DNA of 64,000 nucleotides from Bartonella sp. ML69XJBT (GTDB lineage Bacteria; Pseudomonadota; Alphaproteobacteria; Rhizobiales; Rhizobiaceae): NCBI RefSeq assembly GCF_028618515.1, contig NZ_JAQITB010000001.1, positions 62,001 to 126,000 of the forward strand, read 5' to 3'. Shown piece by piece: positions 9,202 to 18,523 of this stretch (position 1 is its first letter; each line of letters starts with the position of its first letter). The notes under the pieces were generated by a model. It saw only the letters and a program-made list of their open reading frames with translations, ran no database searches and was not told where the DNA came from. The position numbers and the translations under genes were made by a program.

Positions 9202-10323
9202 TTGGATTTAAACTTAATGCGACGACTCTTCACGAATCTCTTTTTATCTTTCATTTTGAGCTTAACAAGTACTCTTGCTCTGTCTCAGCCCTTTATATCT
9301 GTTGATGTTACAACGGGGCGTATTTTAGCGCACAATCAAGCTTTTGAGCGTTGGTATCCAGCCTCCTTAACAAAATTAATGACCGCCTATGTCATTTTCC
9401 GCGCCATGAGTGCAGGGGAAATTTCGCCCAAAAAACAGATTACTATTAGCCAATATGCAGCAAAAGCTCCAGCACATCGTTCAGGCTATAAAGCTGGTTC
9501 TGTCCTTACCTTTGACACAGCTTTAACCATTACTTTGACGACTTCTACCAATGATCTAGCCATTGCCATGAGTGAAGCGGTTGCCGGTTCACAAGAAGCT
9601 TTTGTACAAAAAATGAATGCTGAAGCCCAACGTTTAAAAATGTTTGGTACACATTTTGCCAATGCAAGTGGATTACCAGACCCACAAAATTACTCCACCG
9701 CACGTGATATTGCTCTTTTAGCGATTCAAATTCGTCGTGAATTTCCTCAATATGCTCATTATTTTTCTATTCCTGCCATTGATTTTGGTAACAAACGAAA
9801 AATCCAACCCAATTCAAACAACCTCATTGGACGTTTTAATGGCATAGATGGCATGAAAACAGGCTTCATTTGTGCCTCTGGTTTTAATCTTGTTGCCTCC
9901 GCCACCCGCAATAACCGCACAATTATTGCGGTTATTTTAGGAGCAAACAATGTAAGTGAAAGAGAAGAAAATGCCGCACAACTACTCGAAACAGGTTTTT
10001 TACATAAAGGAACGCCCCAATTAACACTGACAACGCTAAAACCCTATGGTACAAAGAGAACACAAGTAAGCGATATGAAACAACAAATGTGCACTCCCGA
10101 AGCCATAAAAATGCATGCGAATTCTTATGACGCTCAAGGAAAAATTATCTTTTCTTCACCTTTTATTACTGATCCACCCCCCTTCGTACTTCCTCTACAA
10201 GTACGACTCATTAGTGCGCCTCAGGAACCTACAATCACAGTAAAATCGCTAAAAAAACTTTACATTCCGCATAAAAAACCAGCAAAAAACTCTATAAAAA
10301 AAGCCGCAAACTACGGTCGATGA
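9202..10323 (+). CDS. D-alanyl-D-alanine carboxypeptidase (S11 family)
   Basis: A low-molecular-weight penicillin-binding protein that trims the terminal D-Ala from peptidoglycan stem peptides in the periplasm. It has a signal peptide at about residues 7-28 and all three catalytic motifs: S55-LT-K58 (SxxK), S115-T-N117 (SxN) and K219-T-G221 (KTG). The 373-residue length fits DacA/DacF-like enzymes, with a basic C-terminal tail (KKPAKNSIKKAANYGR). The start is uncertain: TTG at 9202 has AAGAAGG very close upstream, while the ATG at 9217 has no ribosome-binding site. It overlaps the next gene by 4 bases, indicating co-translation. Confidence 0.88.
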   Translation: MDLNLMRRLFTNLFLSFILSLTSTLALSQPFISVDVTTGRILAHNQAFERWYPASLTKLMTAYVIFRAMSAGEISPKKQITISQYAAKAPAHRSGYKAGSVLTFDTALTITLTTSTNDLAIAMSEAVAGSQEAFVQKMNAEAQRLKMFGTHFANASGLPDPQNYSTARDIALLAIQIRREFPQYAHYFSIPAIDFGNKRKIQPNSNNLIGRFNGIDGMKTGFICASGFNLVASATRNNRTIIAVILGANNVSEREENAAQLLETGFLHKGTPQLTLTTLKPYGTKRTQVSDMKQQMCTPEAIKMHANSYDAQGKIIFSSPFITDPPPFVLPLQVRLISAPQEPTITVKSLKKLYIPHKKPAKNSIKKAANYGR

Positions 10324-11390
10324 TAAACATGAAAATAAAGCGCATTCCCCTCACGCTTATTACCGGCTTTTTAGGCTCTGGCAAAACAACTTTGCTCAAC
10401 AAAATGCTACGCAATCCTCTTTTGGCTGATTGTGCTGTAATCATCAATGAATTTGGTGAAGTAAGCATTGACCATCTTCTCGTTGAAAAAACGACAGAAG
10501 GAATTATTGAACTTGCCAATGGTTGCTTATGCTGCAATTTGCGCAGTGATCTTATCGATACATTAACCGATTTAGTCAATCGCGTTCAAACGGGCAATCT
10601 TAAGCAACTCAATCGCATTATCATTGAAACAACAGGGATGGCTGATCCAGCACCTATTTTACAAGCTCTTTTAAGCCACCCATCGTTAATGCAAACATTA
10701 TCGATTGAAACTGTTCTTGCAACATTTGATACCTTAAACACACTTTCCATATTCAAACGCTATCCCGAAATACACAAACAATTAGCACTTGCTGACAAAA
10801 TTATCCTCACCAAAACAGACCTTACCAATCCAAAACTGCTTTCAAATACACTGCTTAAGACACTCAAAATAATGAACCCTACGGCACAAATTATTGATGT
10901 CCACTCTGATGAGTGCTGTTTAAATGCATTAATAAGCAAAACATTATGGGATGAAAAAGTAGAAAATGCACAACTTCAACAAGGACACACCCTTACTTCC
11001 CATGATCATACGCACCACTCAAACATCCAAGCTTTGTCATTAGACTGTAAAGAGCCTATAGATTATACTGCTCTTCATAGTTTTCTAGATCTCCTAAACG
11101 ACCTTTATGGCGCAAAAATACTACGTATTAAAGCAATTATCGCCTTGCGTGACGACCCACACCGCCCACTTGTTTTACACGGTATACAGACATTTTTTCA
11201 CCCACCAATAAGACTTCCAGAATGGCCTAAAGGAACAATACAAACACGTTTTGTCATCATTGCCGATGATGTTGAAAAAGAAGCAATAGAAAAACTCTTC
11301 AATGCCTTTTTTAACAAGCCAGCAATAGATAATGCGGACAAAACTGCTATAATGGATAATCCCCTCATTATTCCAGGCATGAAATTTTAA
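10320..11390 (+). CDS. COG0523 (CobW/ZNG1-like) metal-chaperone GTPase
   Basis: A G3E-family GTPase of 356 residues. Walker A is GFLGSGKT at 16-23, the metal-binding CLCC is at 69-72, TGMADP lies in the switch region and TKTD near 163 acts as the NKxD equivalent. A histidine-rich loop (HTLTSHDHTHH, about residues 223-233) and a C-terminal CobW_C domain are present. Such proteins deliver zinc, cobalt or other metals to client enzymes. The ATGA overlap with the carboxypeptidase gene suggests co-expression; whether the partner is metal-related cannot be told. Subfamily and metal are not resolved by sequence reading. Confidence 0.85.
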   Translation: MINMKIKRIPLTLITGFLGSGKTTLLNKMLRNPLLADCAVIINEFGEVSIDHLLVEKTTEGIIELANGCLCCNLRSDLIDTLTDLVNRVQTGNLKQLNRIIIETTGMADPAPILQALLSHPSLMQTLSIETVLATFDTLNTLSIFKRYPEIHKQLALADKIILTKTDLTNPKLLSNTLLKTLKIMNPTAQIIDVHSDECCLNALISKTLWDEKVENAQLQQGHTLTSHDHTHHSNIQALSLDCKEPIDYTALHSFLDLLNDLYGAKILRIKAIIALRDDPHRPLVLHGIQTFFHPPIRLPEWPKGTIQTRFVIIADDVEKEAIEKLFNAFFNKPAIDNADKTAIMDNPLIIPGMKF

Positions 11391-11539
11391 TCTTTACTAC
11401 CATCTTTAAGGAAGAATAGAGGCGCCTTTCAAAAAAGCCCTCTTACATTGTACTACAAGCGCTAACATATATCATTTGATCTCTTTCTCATCAAAGACGA
11501 AAATTTTTGCTCCTTATCAATCCATAATCAGATTGGTTT

Positions 11540-11815
11540 TTCTATTTATGGAAACATGCCTCTCACAAAAAAGGGGAACGCCACAAAACACCACTACGTT
11601 GCTTATTCACGCGCTTGTTTTCAAGGAATATTCCTCAACCCACCCAATGCGCATTTCACGGCAGAATCCATAGATGGTATAATGGTAAATACATTATGCA
11701 CCACCATCTTTACGCGTATAAAGATGCAAGACCGCATCATCATCTTATTTGCCAGCTCCCAATGTGGCAACAGCTCTTGACACTTGAGAGCATTTTTTAA
11801 AGTATTTTTAGCCAC
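11540..11815 (-). pseudogene. Decayed tyrosine integrase N-terminus (copy 3)
   Basis: The reverse strand opens with a good start: GTG at 11815 behind GGAGGTGAT, giving MAKNTLKNALK. After one frameshift it reads close to SVKAVATLGAGK, DDGAVLHLYTRKDGG, YTIYG, LGGLRNIPLKQARE. This is the arm-binding domain of a DUF4102-type integrase, with frameshifts and then loss of similarity near 11540. A 16-base perfect palindrome ATTTATCATGATAAAT lies upstream at 11929-11944. Copies near 12.4 and 28.4 kb have related sequence at a similar upstream distance. Confidence 0.65.
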
Positions 11816-12212
11816 ACATCACCTCCATGTATAACATGCAAGCAGGCAATTTCAATTGATTCAATATAAGAGGATTTAAGGTCAGAGAAACTTACGGTAT
11901 TTTGAGTTATTAAAGTTAAAAAATATTAATTTATCATGATAAATCAACGTATTAACTTTTTAAGAAAAAATACACCTTGAATTTTTACGTTTTTAACTTG
12001 CCTTTATATTTTAAAAGCAACATCTAGAAGTATCTTAAAGCGAAGAGAGCTCGGTGTAGAAAGTCACCTCTTTGCTTGTGTGAGAAAGGAAAATACAGAG
12101 AAAACCGCAATAGCGCTTAGTGATCACACTTTTAGCGGAGGGAAAACGTTTAAATCAGAGAGCGATGCCTAAGCACTTATGAGAGTCCCGTTTCTCTTAA
12201 AAGTGGTGGTAT

Positions 12213-12465
12213 CTTAATAATATCAGGTCCATGTAAATAGAACATTATTGTATGGACAATTCACGCGCTTTTTTAAAAAGCACGTGTTTCAATGTCTCAA
12301 GCCGATTCCGCAGGCACTTCCTGTAATGCTGTGAATGGCATAAAGGTAAATCAATTGTGCACCACCATCTTTATCTGCATGAAAATGCAAACTGGCATCG
12401 GCATACTTTTTCAATCCATACTGCTATAACCATCCTTGCATTTAAGAGAGTTTATAAGAAGAATT
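12213..12465 (-). pseudogene. Decayed tyrosine integrase N-terminus (copy 4)
   Basis: Same orientation as the copy at 11.5-11.8 kb and about 650 bases from it. Reverse-strand fragments read like LHFHADKDGGAQLIY, then an ARELSIQ-like piece and DLILLR, matching the order seen in related integrases (ARE-QWRSVLREG-DPI). No frame stays open. The remaining parts of the 1.5 kb gap 11391-12934 (11391-11540, 11816-12212, 12466-12934) show no believable gene. Confidence 0.55.
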
Positions 12466-12934
12466 TATTCTCCATCTTCAAATGTTTTTATCCACATGCC
12501 AACCCCACTTATAATAACTTATAATAGATGAGAAAATAATTTTGAGTGATTCAACATGAGAGGAATCTGAAATAAAAGAATCTTATAGTATCAGGATCTC
12601 TCATTTAAGTTGCAAGACAATGAATTATGATAAATCTAATCTCTTTATCTTGAATTCCCCCTGCCAATCACTTATGCGATTCATTTCACAAGTTTAGCGA
12701 AAAAGCCTTGCCCCACATATTCCGCTTAAAACACATAACGTTTCCCTTGGTTTATGTAAAAAAACAATCTCATACATGATAGGATATTTTTAATATGCGT
12801 GAACACACCTTATATCACCGTACTGAAAAACAATATTTTACAGTCTTAGTGATACAAGAAATAAAGCATTCCAAAGAAGCAAAGAGATCTTTTTGCCTCT
12901 TTGGAAAAATCCCTATTTTACGAGACGATGACAC

Positions 12935-13684
12935 TCAGGGCGCTAGAACACTTGAAGTTTTATTAAGTCCACGATTGAAAACGTAACGCTTTTCATAAAC
13001 CTCAACCGTTGGGGGAGTACGATTTTCTTCAAAAAAATCATACCCTTCCTTCAGCATAAGCCAAAATTGATAATGAGGATCAGATTTATGGCGCGCCATA
13101 TTAGCATCGGTCATGCGGAAAGGAAAAGCCTGCAACTGAAATTCTCTTTGTCCACCTCTAAAAGCATCCCGTGCAAAGGCATAAATCTGTGCCATATTCT
13201 TATCACTCATAGAATAGCAACCGGCAGAAAAGCAAGAACCATGTACCATCAGATTGCTTCCTGTTCGTCCATGGGCTTGATCATAGAGATTGGGAAATCC
13301 TATATTAAAAGAAAGGTAATATTTCGAATAAGGATTCATTTGACTTGCACTAATGGTATAAAAACCTTCCGGTGTTTGAAGGTCCCCTTCCTTATATTTA
13401 GGTCCAAGCTGACCAGACCACTTACAAATACCGTAACGCGCCATCAATATAAAAGTCCCTGAACGAGACTGCTTCCAAATTTCAGCAAGATTTTCTTCCT
13501 TAAAAAAACGCATCATTATTGGTGCATAAGGATCGATATCATACAAAACCATTCTATTTTGAATTTCTTGGGGAAGAGGCTGTTCAACTTTAGCGCGAAT
13601 AGAAGCTGGCAATCTTCCTTCGCATGCCATCAATATTCCCATTGCAAACAACACACACACTGCGAGGAATCTGTTGAATATCAT
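12935..13684 (-). CDS. L,D-transpeptidase-fold (YafK/DpaA-like) lipoprotein
   Basis: A YkuD-fold protein of about 249 residues. The catalytic motif MVHGSCFSAGCYSMSD carries the histidine and the SxGC cysteine. The N-terminus has a lipobox (LMAC-EG) about 20 residues from the chosen start, so it is probably a periplasmic lipoprotein. The ATG at 13684 is preferred over the in-frame TTG 15 bases upstream, because GGAG lies 9 bases before it. YafK/DpaA-type enzymes cut or form links between peptidoglycan meso-DAP and proteins; the exact reaction here is not shown. Downstream are only integrase relics. Confidence 0.8.
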   Translation of the reverse strand: MIFNRFLAVCVLFAMGILMACEGRLPASIRAKVEQPLPQEIQNRMVLYDIDPYAPIMMRFFKEENLAEIWKQSRSGTFILMARYGICKWSGQLGPKYKEGDLQTPEGFYTISASQMNPYSKYYLSFNIGFPNLYDQAHGRTGSNLMVHGSCFSAGCYSMSDKNMAQIYAFARDAFRGGQREFQLQAFPFRMTDANMARHKSDPHYQFWLMLKEGYDFFEENRTPPTVEVYEKRYVFNRGLNKTSSVLAP

Positions 13685-13722
13685 CGAATACAACTCCAAT
13701 CCATCCCCTCATAAAAAATAAC

Positions 13723-14679
13723 TTATGTTAAAGATCGACCAATCTGAAGATATTTTTCCCAACGCTCTTGTTTAAGAGCTTCACCATCTTTTCCAGCCAT
13801 CTCCTTTAAAGCCTCTGCAATAACCGCGCCTGTTTCATCAATCACGACTTCTTTACCTCGATGTGCTCCTCCTAAAGGCTCAGGAATAATGCCATCAATA
13901 ATCTTTAACCGATATAAATCTTGAGCAGTAATACGCATATTCATTGCAGCATCTTTTGCACGGGTTGAATCGCGCCATAAAATAGAAGCAGCGCCTTCTG
14001 GAGAAATAACAGAATAAATGGCATGTTCTAACATATAAACTTTGTTAGCAGCAGCAATTGCTATCGCTCCCCCTGAACCACCTTCACCAATAACGACCGA
14101 AACAACCGGAACTTTTAGGCGTAAAGTTGCTGCTGTTGATTGAGCAATTGCTTCTGCTTGACCGCGTTCTTCAGCGCTCACACCAGGATAAGCACCTGCC
14201 GTATCAACAAAAGTCAGGAGTGGCAAACCAAAACGGTCAGCCATTTCCATAATACGTACGGCTTTGCGATAACCTTCTGGACGAGCAGAACCGAAATTAT
14301 AGCGCAAACGTGTTTGCGTATCATGACCTTTCTCTTGACCTATATAAGCAACTGCCTCTCCCCTAAAGCGTGCAAATCCTGCTTGTATAGCCTCATCTTC
14401 AGCAAATTTTCGGTCTCCTGCCAAAGGTGTCACATCGCTTAGCAAACGCGCAGAATAATCCATAAAATGGGGACGATCAGGATGGCGCGCCACTTGTGTT
14501 TTTTGCCATGGCGATAACTTTTTATAAATATCGCGCAATGCCGTTTGAGAACGCACTTCAAGGCGTGCGATCTCATCACTCATATCAAGACTGCCTTCTT
14601 CTTGAGAAATCTGTTTTAATTCAAGAATTTTTCCATCGAGATCAGCAACTGGTTTTTCAAAATCAAGATAATTATACAT
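13723..14679 (-). CDS. accA: Acetyl-CoA carboxylase carboxyltransferase subunit alpha
   Basis: AccA with AccD moves the carboxyl group from biotin to acetyl-CoA, the first step of fatty-acid synthesis. The 318-residue product from ATG 14679 begins MYNYLDFEKPVADLDGKI, the conserved rhizobial N-terminus; an in-frame GTG eight codons earlier (14703) is less likely. Crotonase-fold motifs include TFVDTAGAYPG and GEGGSGGAIAI, and the YSVISPEGAASILW segment is well conserved. It follows xerD on the same strand by about 70 bases, so the two may be co-transcribed. Confidence 0.95.
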   Translation of the reverse strand: MYNYLDFEKPVADLDGKILELKQISQEEGSLDMSDEIARLEVRSQTALRDIYKKLSPWQKTQVARHPDRPHFMDYSARLLSDVTPLAGDRKFAEDEAIQAGFARFRGEAVAYIGQEKGHDTQTRLRYNFGSARPEGYRKAVRIMEMADRFGLPLLTFVDTAGAYPGVSAEERGQAEAIAQSTAATLRLKVPVVSVVIGEGGSGGAIAIAAANKVYMLEHAIYSVISPEGAASILWRDSTRAKDAAMNMRITAQDLYRLKIIDGIIPEPLGGAHRGKEVVIDETGAVIAEALKEMAGKDGEALKQERWEKYLQIGRSLT

Positions 14680-14751
14680 TCTACCCAACTTATCTGGTGT
14701 CACTTATACACTTATAATCCATTTTATAAAGTATTTTTCAAAAACATCACC

Positions 14752-15696
14752 TTATTCTTGTTGAGCCTTCTGCTCATCAGCAAGAGGATGATGCTCATTA
14801 ACGAGACGATAAAGCCCTGCTTCCAATACATGGGTATAAATCTGAGTAGTCGCAATATCAGAATGACCTAACAAATGTTGAACAGCACGCAAATCAGCAC
14901 CATTTTGCAAGAGATGACTAGCAAAAGCATGACGCAACACATGGGGAGAAAAGTCATCACTTTTTACTCCTGCTCTTTTAGCAAGACTTTTCAACTCCCG
15001 TGCCACAACTTGTCGAGCAATATACCCTGTCTGTGAATGGGCAGGAAAAAGATAAGGGCTTTTTGCATCTTTTCCCTGATCACGCAATTCCAACCACTGC
15101 GAAAGAACTTGGCAAGCTTTTTTTGATAACAGCACCATTCGTTCTTTTTTACCCTTACCACGAACCAAAAAACTGTATCCTTTCCCTCGGATAGCCTGTA
15201 CTGGAAGACTCACCAATTCACTAATACGCAATCCTGTTGCATAAAGCATTTCAATCAACAACTGAAGACGCAATGCGCGCCAATAATTTTTTGACCCCTC
15301 ATTTGCTTGGACAACCTCCTCTTGTGCCAAATCAAGCAATTTCGTTACCATATCTTCACTGATGATTTTTGGCAAAGAGCGCCCCTGACGAGGTGCATCA
15401 ATATCATGGGAAGGATCATCTTCTCTCAATCCTTCAGCATAAAGAAATTGATAAAATTGACGCAAAGTCGATAAACGACGCGCCTGTGAAGACGCTGCAC
15501 AACCAAGAGTGTGCATAAGTGATAAAAGGCCAATTAAATCTTCTTTTTGCGCTGAAAAAAGTGATACAGAGTGTGAAGACAATACGCCCTCTGCCCACTG
15601 CAAATCATGTTGATAAGCCGCAAGTGTATGGTCACAAGCGCCTCGTTCAGCACTCATCATTTCAAGAAAACGGTCTATTACAATATCACTTTTCAT
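14752..15696 (-). CDS. xerD: Tyrosine recombinase XerD
   Basis: XerD with XerC resolves chromosome dimers at dif. The 314-residue protein has all catalytic residues: R157 (TGLRISE), a lysine in the RGKGKKER beta-hairpin near 181-184, H252 and R255 (PHVLRHAFASH), H278 (LLGHSD) and Y287 (TQIYTHV). The N-terminal SAM-like core-binding domain is complete. It overlaps the 3' end of a small upstream membrane-protein gene by 11 bases and precedes accA. It is intact, unlike the integrase relics elsewhere in the window. Confidence 0.95.
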   Translation of the reverse strand: MKSDIVIDRFLEMMSAERGACDHTLAAYQHDLQWAEGVLSSHSVSLFSAQKEDLIGLLSLMHTLGCAASSQARRLSTLRQFYQFLYAEGLREDDPSHDIDAPRQGRSLPKIISEDMVTKLLDLAQEEVVQANEGSKNYWRALRLQLLIEMLYATGLRISELVSLPVQAIRGKGYSFLVRGKGKKERMVLLSKKACQVLSQWLELRDQGKDAKSPYLFPAHSQTGYIARQVVARELKSLAKRAGVKSDDFSPHVLRHAFASHLLQNGADLRAVQHLLGHSDIATTQIYTHVLEAGLYRLVNEHHPLADEQKAQQE

Positions 15697-15895
15697 TTCC
15701 TTGATCCCCTTTTGAAGAAAGATTTAATGAATCCAAAGGGACATCAACATACATATCCACAGTTACGGGTTTAACAAACACAACAAGAGCAACCATGATA
15801 CTAAAAAGAATAACAAAGGAAATAAAAAGAATCATTAAAAATCTGGTCAATGTTGGCATAAGACAATAAACTCTCTCCAGAACCATTCCGTCCAT
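15686..15895 (-). CDS. Small single-pass membrane protein, unknown function
   Basis: A 69-residue frame with one strong hydrophobic segment (about residues 19-42, FLMILFISFVILFSIMVALVVFV) and a polar tail. It ends inside the xerD start (11-base overlap), which supports a real, co-translated gene. The start is uncertain: the first ATG at 15895 or an internal ATG at 15859 (MPTLTRF). It is divergent from aroK. I do not recognise a family. Confidence 0.55.
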   Translation of the reverse strand: MDGMVLERVYCLMPTLTRFLMILFISFVILFSIMVALVVFVKPVTVDMYVDVPLDSLNLSSKGDQGNEK

Positions 15896-15959
15896 TGAAT
15901 TATGCCTTACAAAGATTAACAGGAATTGACTTTAATATAGATAAATGCCGAAATAAATT

Positions 15960-16550
15960 ATGGACAATAATCGATCAAAACATATTCCGATGACACAGAT
16001 AAAGAGCCAGCTCTTATCATCCCTTGATAAACGCGCTCTTGTCTTTGTTGGTCTGATGGGTGCAGGTAAATCAGTCATCGGCAAACGCGTTGCCACCATG
16101 CTTCGTTTGCCCTTTTATGATTCTGATCAGGAAATCGAAAAAGCTTCAAAAATGACCATTACCGAACTCTTTAAAATTTATGGTGAATCAGAATTCCGTG
16201 CTCTTGAACAGCGTGTTATTCTCAATCTCATCAAAAAAAGTCCTCTTGTTTTAGCAACCGGTGGTGGTGCCTACATAAATCAAGACATCCGAAAAGCTAT
16301 TCACCAAAATGGTATATCTATCTGGCTCAAAGCCGACCTTGATATCCTCATGCAACGTGTCTCAAAGCGCAAAACGCGACCACTTCTCCAAACAACAAAC
16401 CCTAAAGAAACCATGCAAAAGCTCATGGAACAGCGTTATCCTATTTATGCAAAGGCAAACTTAACAATTAACACGCATACAGAAAGCCGTCTTACCGTCG
16501 CAAAAAATGTTATACGATCTGTACAGCACTACCTCGATAGAAGAAAATGA
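15960..16550 (+). CDS. aroK: Shikimate kinase
   Basis: Phosphorylates shikimate in the shared aromatic pathway. The 196-residue protein has the P-loop GLMGAGKS at 31-38, a DSD segment (YDSDQEIE) for shikimate and Mg2+, FRALEQRV, the GGGAY glycine motif and the RPLL lid arginine (KTRPLLQ). The N-terminal extension of about 20 residues is common in Rhizobiales. No clear ribosome-binding site separates ATG 15960 from ATG 15990. It overlaps aroB by 4 bases (ATGA), the usual rhizobial aroKB arrangement. Confidence 0.95.
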   Translation: MDNNRSKHIPMTQIKSQLLSSLDKRALVFVGLMGAGKSVIGKRVATMLRLPFYDSDQEIEKASKMTITELFKIYGESEFRALEQRVILNLIKKSPLVLATGGGAYINQDIRKAIHQNGISIWLKADLDILMQRVSKRKTRPLLQTTNPKETMQKLMEQRYPIYAKANLTINTHTESRLTVAKNVIRSVQHYLDRRK

Positions 16551-17701
16551 CCATAGGAACAAAAAGCATGCACACCAAAACCGTTACTGTTAAGCTGGAC
16601 AAACATTGTTACGATATTATCATTGGACCAAATCTCATTACACAAGCAGCTTTGCAGATTAAACATTCTCTCCACCAAACAGATTCTCATCCAACACGTT
16701 TGGCAATTGTTACAGATACAAATGTTGCATCCCTCCATTTAGAGACATTACAGAAAGAATTAACAAAAAATAAAATTCATACTGTTCCCATCGTTGTAGA
16801 AGCAGGAGAACAATCAAAATGCTTTTCCACCCTACAAAGCGTCATTGATAAAATTCTTGCTGCACGTCTAGAGAGAGGTGACTGCGTTATTGCTTTTGGT
16901 GGTGGTGTCATTGGCGACTTGGCAGGATTTTCCGCAAGTGTTATCCGCCGCGGTATGAACTTCATTCAAATACCCACAACACTACTTGCACAAATTGACT
17001 CCTCTGTGGGAGGAAAAACAGGTATTAATAGCCAATATGGTAAAAATCTTATTGGCACTTTTTATCAACCGCAATGCGTTATTGCTGACACTTGTATCCT
17101 TGATACATTGCCACCGCGTCAATTTCGCGCTGGTTATGCGGAAATGGTCAAATATGGTCTTATTAACCAGCCTGATTTCTTTGTATGGCTTGAAAAAAAT
17201 GGACAAAAAGTTTTCTCCAATGGCTCTATGCGAATAGAAGCCATTGTCCGCTCATGCCAATTTAAAGCGGACATTGTAGCACGTGATGAATATGAAACGG
17301 GAGAACGTGCACTCCTAAATCTTGGTCATACATTTGGACACATGCTTGAAACAGCAACCACTTATGACTCAAACCGTTTAATCCATGGTGAAGCTGTATC
17401 AATTGGTATGATTCTAGCCCACCAATTTTCCGCACAACTGAATTTAATAGATACCACACTCACACAGCGCATTGAAACCCATTTTAAAGCTGTAGGATTG
17501 CCTACACAACTAAAAGATATCGCAGGTACACTCCCAGATGCCGAAACACTGATGACTTTCATTGCTCAAGATAAAAAGGTTTCGCAAAACAACTTAACGT
17601 TCATCTTAACACGCGGACTTGGACAATCATTTATTGCAAAAAATGTTCCATCAAATGCAGTTTTAGCCTTTTTGGAACAAAAATTAACGGAAATTCGTTA
17701 A
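16547..17701 (+). CDS. aroB: 3-dehydroquinate synthase
   Basis: Converts DAHP to 3-dehydroquinate using NAD+ and a divalent metal. The 384-residue protein has the NAD-binding [11 protein letters not shown] and [19 protein letters not shown] segments. Metal ligands lie in [11 protein letters not shown]-like [13 protein letters not shown] and in [11 protein letters not shown]. Overlap with aroK indicates co-translation. aroE, a later enzyme of the same pathway, lies separately near 55 kb. Confidence 0.95.
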   Translation: MTIGTKSMHTKTVTVKLDKHCYDIIIGPNLITQAALQIKHSLHQTDSHPTRLAIVTDTNVASLHLETLQKELTKNKIHTVPIVVEAGEQSKCFSTLQSVIDKILAARLERGDCVIAFGGGVIGDLAGFSASVIRRGMNFIQIPTTLLAQIDSSVGGKTGINSQYGKNLIGTFYQPQCVIADTCILDTLPPRQFRAGYAEMVKYGLINQPDFFVWLEKNGQKVFSNGSMRIEAIVRSCQFKADIVARDEYETGERALLNLGHTFGHMLETATTYDSNRLIHGEAVSIGMILAHQFSAQLNLIDTTLTQRIETHFKAVGLPTQLKDIAGTLPDAETLMTFIAQDKKVSQNNLTFILTRGLGQSFIAKNVPSNAVLAFLEQKLTEIR

Positions 17702-17761
17702 TTCATATTGAATATAATTGATTCGTTTTTATACTTCTATTAAAGAAAGAGATATGATGAT

Positions 17762-18066
17762 GTCTGCGTAGCTCAGTAGGATAGAGCACAGGATTCCTAA
17801 AGAAATTGGGCGCCTTGAGGAGAAATCCTCAAAGTGGATCTGCTCAAATTCGGGGAAAGCTTCATGGGAAACCATATGCCAATCCCGAGCCAAGCCTCTC
17901 TGTTATAAGGAGAGGAAGGTGTAGAGACTGAACGGGCAGCACCTAAAAGGCATAAGCTTTATGGTGAAGAGACAGTCCAGACCACAAACAGCTTTTAACG
18001 CTGGCGGTGAAAATCGAAGTGGTATGAATCCTGGGGTCGCAGGTTCGAATCCTGCCGTGGACACCA
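17762..18066 (+). tRNA. tRNA-Arg (anticodon CCT) split by a group I intron
   Basis: The exons are 17762-17798 and 18027-18066. Joined, they give a 77-base tRNA: acceptor GTCTGCG with CGTGGAC, anticodon stem CAGGA/TCCTG around loop TTCCTAA with CCT, T loop GGTTCGAAT and encoded CCA. The insertion falls directly after the third anticodon base. The 5' exon ends in T and the intron ends in G, as group I splicing requires. Without splicing the anticodon arm cannot form. Confidence 0.93.
17799..18026 (+). ncRNA. Group I self-splicing intron (IC3, Azoarcus-like)
   Basis: A 228-base insertion in the anticodon loop of tRNA-Arg(CCU). Core elements recognisable by comparison with the Azoarcus tRNA-Ile intron are the internal guide GGG after the 5' splice site, CTCAAATTCGGGGAAAGC (P-element region), CCGAGCCAAGC, AGGTGTAGAGACTGAACGGG (R element/P7) and GGTGAAGAGACAGTCCAGA (S element). 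There is no homing-endonuclease frame inside. tRNA-Arg(CCU) group I introns are established in Agrobacterium. The IC3 label rests on the motif wording and was not folded by software. Confidence 0.88.
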
Positions 18067-18110
18067 TTGTATCAATCAAATTATTCTGTCGTGCAATATA
18101 GGGAAGCATT

Positions 18111-18506
18111 ATGAAAAAAACTCTACATATTTTAGGATTTTTGGCCGCTTCAAGTTTATCACTTTTTAGCTCAAGCAATGTCTTTGCTGGCTCTATAATC
18201 CTTGAGATACCAGATAATCCAGAGCCAACAACACAAAAAATAACCTATCAATGTGATACAGGAATAAGTAAAGAACGCGTTGAAGCAACCTATCACAACG
18301 CTGAAAATATTTCGTTGGTTGATTTCAAATGGAAAGGTGATCGCGTTATTGCTGCTAATGTTATCGCTACTTCTGGAGTAAAATATGCGGGGACCCAGTA
18401 TATCTGGTGGGAAAAGAACAAAGAAATCACACTTTATGATCTCGTGGATGATCCAGAACAGAAAAAACCTATCCTTTGTAAAGATGAATCAACATTATTA
18501 TTCTAA
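18111..18506 (+). CDS. MliC/PliC-like periplasmic lysozyme inhibitor (copy A)
   Basis: A 131-residue exported protein with a signal peptide at about 1-26 (cleavage near NVFA/GS). The mature part has the C-type lysozyme-inhibitor pattern: an early Cys in TYQCDTG, a late Cys in PILCKDE, and the inhibitory-loop-like SGVKYAGTQYIWWEKNKE. MliC-type proteins block host lysozyme in the periplasm. It lacks a lipobox, so it looks soluble (PliC-like) rather than a lipoprotein. A paralogue follows after 17 bases, so a tandem duplication is visible. It starts 45 bases after tRNA-Arg. Confidence 0.75.
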   Translation: MKKTLHILGFLAASSLSLFSSSNVFAGSIILEIPDNPEPTTQKITYQCDTGISKERVEATYHNAENISLVDFKWKGDRVIAANVIATSGVKYAGTQYIWWEKNKEITLYDLVDDPEQKKPILCKDESTLLF

Positions 18507-18523
18507 AGAATGAAAGGAATATT

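Noticed and set aside
12086-12130. AAATACAGAGAAA-CCGC similarity to the 28.93 kb terminator region
   Set aside because: The shared piece is short and its orientation relative to the integrase relics differs between the two places.
12795-12986. 63-codon forward frame before the L,D-transpeptidase gene
   Set aside because: It overlaps the 3' end of a well-supported gene, has no recognisable ribosome-binding site and resembles nothing known.
17903-18178. Reverse-strand frame containing STAGFEPATPGF
   Set aside because: It is the antisense of the tRNA-Arg 3' exon and intron, with no ribosome-binding site or family.
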